From Beroe forskalii (taxonomy: Eukaryota; Ctenophora; Nuda; Beroida; Beroidae): DNA of 64,000 nt. This document shows, in pieces, positions 59,701-64,000 of the stretch; the first letter of the stretch is position 1, and the number at the start of each line of letters is the position of its first letter. The position numbers and the translations under genes were made by a program. Location: positions 650,953 to 714,952 of the forward strand of contig WFMF01000012.1 in the NCBI GenBank assembly GCA_011033025.1, given 5' to 3'. The notes beneath the pieces are model-generated. The model had not been told where the DNA came from. It did no database searches and saw nothing but the letters and a program-made list of their open reading frames with translations.

Positions 59701-61141
59701 CTATGTAAAAAAACTGTCCTTGTGTCCATCATTGCTGAGATGGGAGGTGTCAGGAGTAACGAGATTGAGACACTTTCCCGATCGTGCGTCAAAGTTAATT
59801 AACTACAGTTACTCGGACGTAACAGTACATCGTGACGCAAAATACTGTCAAATAATTCCTAGCCTTTAGAATCTTGAAGACACCTCTGTCAAAAACGTCT
59901 TTTCTTCAAAAATTGTTTGAATGCTGACGCTATGTTTAAACTGTCCCTGTGTCAATCATTACTGAGATGGAAGGAAATCTATTGAGACATAATTCGACTT
60001 TTTCCTGTGAATGAAAAAGGAGAATTAATCGGACGTAACAGATATTGATTGAAAATACTGTCAAAGATTGCCTCGATCTTAACAGTCAAATCTGTTATCC
60101 ATTGAAAGGTGCCCATTGGATCCTTGGTCCCTGATTTTTAGCATAATTGAGACTCTTTATTTCCTGTGAATGGTCTGAATGGAAAAAAAGGAAGGCCCTA
60201 TTTGTTGATTTTTGAAGCAGTTCTTTTTTTCCATGAAGAATCCTTGAAAATGTCAGAGTTCGTATCGTTGATTGTTGAAAGCCTCTGATGTAAACTTAAA
60301 AGTTCTCTCGTATCAGTTAAGCGTTTAAGCTTCTACCTGTCCTCTTTGTTCGAGATGAATTGGAGTCTGCCCGCACACAGGCAATTCAATGCCCACAGAT
60401 TTAAATGAAATTACACACATGAGAAAGATGGGAGTTAGGAGAGTGAATGTATTCATTCGTGCCACCCGTGGGACGTGCCCCGTGAATCGACAAAGCAAAA
60501 ATATCACATACCTAATTTAATTGATTGTCAATCAAAATATGACGAATCATGTTCATTATCCAACCAACAAGGTTTTTGTAACTGCCCTTTTCAGTTTTCC
60601 TGCGTTATAACAGTAAAACTAAAATAAAGATACCTGTTTAGGCCTTAAGAGTAGACTTAGTGCTGAAAAACCTTATTTTGATTTTTGCAATTTTTTTATC
60701 AAGCTAAAGTAGTGAATCGTTTAAATCGTTTAAATCAACTGCTGTCATAGTACTGCATTGCTTCTGTCAAAGTTCACCAGACTCTAACATCGTCTAACTC
60801 AGTAACCTCTCTAACACCAAACTCTAACACTTAATAACTCAAGGGTTACACCAACCTCTAACATCCAACTCAGTGAAGCATTAGGTAACCTCTCTTTCCC
60901 AGGTTTCCACCAGCTGTGTCATGTGGATATCATCACTGCAGAGGATATAGCCCAAGACAAGTGGTTCTGTCACTACTGTACCTCCCAGACTCCTAACCCT
61001 CACATCGCCAACCCCTTCAACGATAAGAAATTAGTCAAATCTAGGCAGGAGTTAGTCAAATCTAGGCAGAAGTTAGTCAAATCAAGCCAGGAGTTAATCA
61101 AATCTCGCCATATTCTCGCTAGTCAGAAGTTATTCAATTAA
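56715..61141 (+). CDS. Tudor-PHD chromatin reader (PHF1/MTF2-like N-terminal part)
   Basis: Three exons are visible: 56715-56880, 57740-57824 and 60903-61141. Exon 1 codes a Tudor domain: DIVLARVPSGCIYYVRIQSV, then CVAQFDDGSVAAVAWANI, aligning well with the Tudor of Polycomb-like proteins PHF1/MTF2/PHF19, which bind methylated H3K36 and work with PRC2. Exons 2-3 form a full C4HC3 PHD finger: CVVC, CDKC, FHQLC, WFCHYC. The order Tudor then PHD matches PHF1. Odd points: exon 1 ends in phase 1 while exon 2 can only start in phase 0, so a small exon between them is missing from my model or there is an indel. After the PHD the frame runs into a short LVKSRQE repeat and stops at 61,139, with no second PHD finger. 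The real transcript may splice out before that. Confidence 0.75.
59700..60200. repeat. Degenerate tandem repeat in the Tudor-PHD gene's last intron
   Basis: AAACTGTCC(T/C)TGTGTC, ATCATT(G/A)CTGAGATGG and GAGACA with TTTCCTGTGAATG recur at about 59,708, 59,938 and, in part, 60,130, giving a spacing of 200-230 bp. The copies are much diverged. The rest of this 3-kb intron shows nothing else that I can name. Confidence 0.5.
61024..61128 (+). repeat. 21-24-bp coding repeat at the end of the Tudor-PHD frame
   Basis: AAATTAGTCAAATCTAGGCA and variants occur four times in frame, coding LVKSRQE, LVKSRQK, LVKSSQE and LIKSRHI. Similar TTAGTCAAATCTAG pieces continue past the stop (to about 61,200), which shows that the repeat is not confined to the coding part and may be an intron or UTR minisatellite read by chance. 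Confidence 0.7.
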
Positions 61142-62214
61142 CGATATTGTCAGAAGTTAATTAAGTTCTGTCGCAAGTTAGCTGTTAGTCAAATCTAGTC
61201 GCTGGATTACGGTGACAAGTTGGGTAGTGAAAACTAGAAAGTGTGGATTTTTAAAATTTCACTACTTTTTGAGAAATTCCTTCTTATTGTTCGATGAATA
61301 AAAACGTTAGAATTAAAAATTTGGAATCAGGTGTACCTATAGGCTATATCAGAAGACTAATGATTATGGCAGGACGTGTTATCTAGATTCTGAAGAATTG
61401 TAATTCAAGATGGATAATTATTCTTTCAGTTGTATACCGATAGGTAGCAACTGAAATTTTCAAAATACCCATGACATAAAATTTTAATGTAATTGTACCT
61501 GTTCCAAAGAAAATACTGAGAATTCAAATTTCAACAAAATTTCATTATTTTGGAAATCACTGATGTATATTAAAGAACCCTTTGACGATTTCATCGATGT
61601 CTATAATACATGGACACTTTGTCTGATGGGGTCTATATTTTTTAGACCCTCACCCTTCGGGCTGCGGCTCTAAGACGTATACATCCTTCAAGCTGTTCCC
61701 TCGGGAAGTATCCCAAAATGGACCCGATAGGCGCGTGTCTATGTATTGTGTTTTTTACCATGTACCTAGTGAATTTAAAACAGTTAACACGATGAATTGA
61801 TGACCTCAGTCATCATCAATCAATACACACATATAGTATACACAGAATTGAATGTGTAGACACCGCATCGAATTGTCCCTTTGATCTTTGTCCTTTATTC
61901 CATGATAGCTTAAACAGGGCATTAAGCTGTTGTCACATTGGTTGAATGCAAAATATGTAATCAATAATGTAAAAATAATCGTTCTGAGATAATGAAGTAA
62001 TGACTCACTCGTCCCTGACCGCCCTGCGAAAACCTGATGATTTGAGTGCTCATGACAAAGTCAAATATTCAGAAAATCATGTTTTTAAGCCATGAAACCA
62101 GAAGATGCAATGATAAATTTTAGATTGTTGTTGTTAGCCGTTATTATAATGTAAAAATATTAATGTGCGAATGGTAATTGACCAATCACCATCCGCATAT
62201 TGTTATCTATTATT

Positions 62215-62274
62215 ATTTATGACCATGAGTCGCATCATGACCAGTCATGATGTGTCTCATGGTAAGTCATAAAC
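62215..62274. repeat. 60-bp hairpin
   Basis: TTTATGACCATGAG pairs with CTCATGGTAAGTCATAA, and inside CATCATGAC pairs with GTCATGATG around a very short loop. It lies in otherwise unannotated DNA after the Tudor-PHD gene (61,142-63,540), where I see no gene. Confidence 0.65.
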
Positions 62275-63544
62275 GAGCAGCTGCCAGGCCCAGAGTCATT
62301 TTGACATAATCTCTTATTCTTTCAAGATCTCCATTGCTGATTATAGCGCTTGCTTGGAGTGTCCTTCAAAATTTATAGTTTTATGCAAATAGAAACAAAT
62401 AGCATTAAATGTTTAATGGATTTATTTTAGGACTTATTTAAGGATTTATTTTAGGATTTATATTCCATTGTAACTGTTAGATAATGGTGCTCCTGTAAAG
62501 AGAGCTATATTGGTATCGAAACAAAGCAGCTCACCATGTTTCTATGAGACGAATTTTTTGGTCAAAGCAACATCAAACATTTAAGAGACGCCAGGGAGGC
62601 GTCACCCAGAAAGGCTCTGATGGCAGGATTACTATTGTTCATGAAATAAGGTACCCAGTTCAGGGTGGTATAAGGTACATGAGAAAGTCTTTATCTTGGC
62701 TATATTCACGCATTGAAGGTACCAAAGAACATACGATGCAATATTGCAATGCACATTGTTTACATTGTACATTGTGTACATTACATAAGACAAGGTACCT
62801 TTAAAGGTTTAAGGGGTACATTAGTTCATGGTTATTGGATGCCTCGCTATGGAGTCAGCAGCCACTGGTGTTGGTGATTATAAATCTGAATCCAAATAGA
62901 GCTGATGAAGCCGAAAGAGTTAGGAAAGTAGGAAGAGTTATAACAAAATAAATTATGTTTTATAAGAAATTGTTATCATTTTGTGATGAAAATTAATCAT
63001 ATTCAACAATGAAACCATCTGAGGGGCGTAGCCAGATTTTTGAAAAGGAGGCAGCGAGTTCCATTCAAAACCTATTGAATGTTTTATTTTAGCTTGGCTC
63101 AAAGCTCTCATTATAACAAAATGAACAAAATTTTCGCAATTTCTGTCCAAAAAGGGAAAGGCAGATGCATGTGTCGCCTTCCCCCTGGTTACGCCCCTGA
63201 ATCACTTTCAACGACAAAGACGCTTTTTGTATGAAAAGTTCTACTTATTTTAACGTCACGTGATAACACACACATTGGGGAAGATGCCGTATTACAGTTG
63301 TAAAATTATTAACCCCTCCTCCATCCCTCCCTCTGTCAATGTGTGTAGAGACGGAATGTTAATAATGCGTTACAATGCCAAGTTATGATGATCTCATATA
63401 GTTGCTGACTTACATCCTGTTACTCCTGTACTTTCCACCTCAATATTTATGTTTATATATGCCACAGGAATATGTCACGTACTGTGTGTATAACACTGTG
63501 ACTGAACTCTTCATATCTTGGTACAAAACAAAGAATTAAGAATT

Positions 63545-64000
63545 GTACATTTCCTCGTACCAGGTACCTCTACATTTCCTTGTACCTCTACATTTCCTTG
63601 TACAGGCCTATACATTTCCTTGTACCTCTACATTTCCTGTACAGGTCTATACATTTCTTTGTAACTACCTATAGATTTCCTTGTACAGGTCTATACATTT
63701 GTACAGGTATATACATTTCCTTGTACAGGTCTATACATTTCCTTGTACCTCTACATTTCCTTGTACTGGTCTATACATTTACTTGTACCTCTACATTTCC
63801 TTGTACAGGTCTATACATTTCCATGTACCTCTACATTTCCTTGTACAGGTCTATACATTTCCTTGTACCTCTACATTTCCTTGTACAGGTCTATACATTT
63901 CCTTGTACCACTACATTTCCTTGTACAGGTCTATACATTTCCTTGTTCTAGGTACCTCTACATTTCCTTGTACCTCTACATTTCTTTGTACAGGTCTATA
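63545..64000 (+). repeat. Minisatellite of TACATTTCCTTGTACCTC and TACATTTCCTTGTACAGGTC units, cut by the window end
   Basis: Alternating units of about 18 and 20-23 bp (CTCTACATTTCCTTGTAC and AGGTCTATACATTTCCTTGT) form a higher-order unit of about 40 bp. The array starts near 63,545 and runs off the end. The 123-codon frame reading CTGLYISLYRSIHF is a by-product of the repeat. Confidence 0.92.

Noticed and set aside
62544..62804. 86-codon frame after the Tudor-PHD gene
   Set aside because: It has no similarity that I can see to the expected PHF1 downstream domains and ends in a short CATTGTACATTGT repeat.

Overview
This looks like nuclear DNA from an animal, probably a heterozygous, repeat-rich invertebrate. 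It is AT-rich, genes are split by GT-AG introns, mobile elements and satellites dominate, and the recognisable genes are animal families (SYAP1, PIGX, a Tudor-PHD chromatin protein). I cannot fix the phylum. No bacterial operons, rRNA, CRISPR or convincing functional tRNA are visible.

Layout. 0-4.7 kb: a 2-kb array of a 12-bp repeat, a TTTCGG array and a duplicated 280-bp segment. 4.7-33.2 kb: a very large imperfect palindrome. Each arm carries one copy of the SYAP1 gene (BSD domain, synapse-associated protein 1), and both copies are transcribed towards the centre (left arm +, right arm -). The axis is a satellite of about 175 bp whose units flip orientation near 17,190. Coding exons 4-9 are almost identical between arms with silent differences only, while introns differ by several mobile-element insertions. 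The left copy lacks exon 3 and has a disturbed C-terminus; the right copy has all ten exons but an altered splice donor after exon 4. The arms may be a true inverted duplication or two haplotypes joined through the satellite. 33.4-34.8 kb: a three-exon gene start that I do not recognise.

35-50 kb is a nest of fold-back elements: a 3-kb fold-back whose second arm is homopolymer-damaged, an inverted copy of the right-arm composite element, two hyper-palindromic elements built from ATCCAATGG units, a 5'-truncated LINE, and a set of related units sharing a 30-bp motif. Sequence from about 38.4 to 41.5 kb looks like poor consensus.

50.9-64 kb is the most gene-like part, all on the + strand: intronless PIGX (GPI mannosyltransferase subunit), a two-exon cysteine-rich protein of unknown family, and a Tudor-PHD gene spread over 4.4 kb. 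The window ends inside a minisatellite. The genes do not form a pathway. PIGX acts in the ER on GPI anchors, SYAP1 is a cytoplasmic signalling/trafficking adaptor, and the Tudor-PHD protein should read chromatin.
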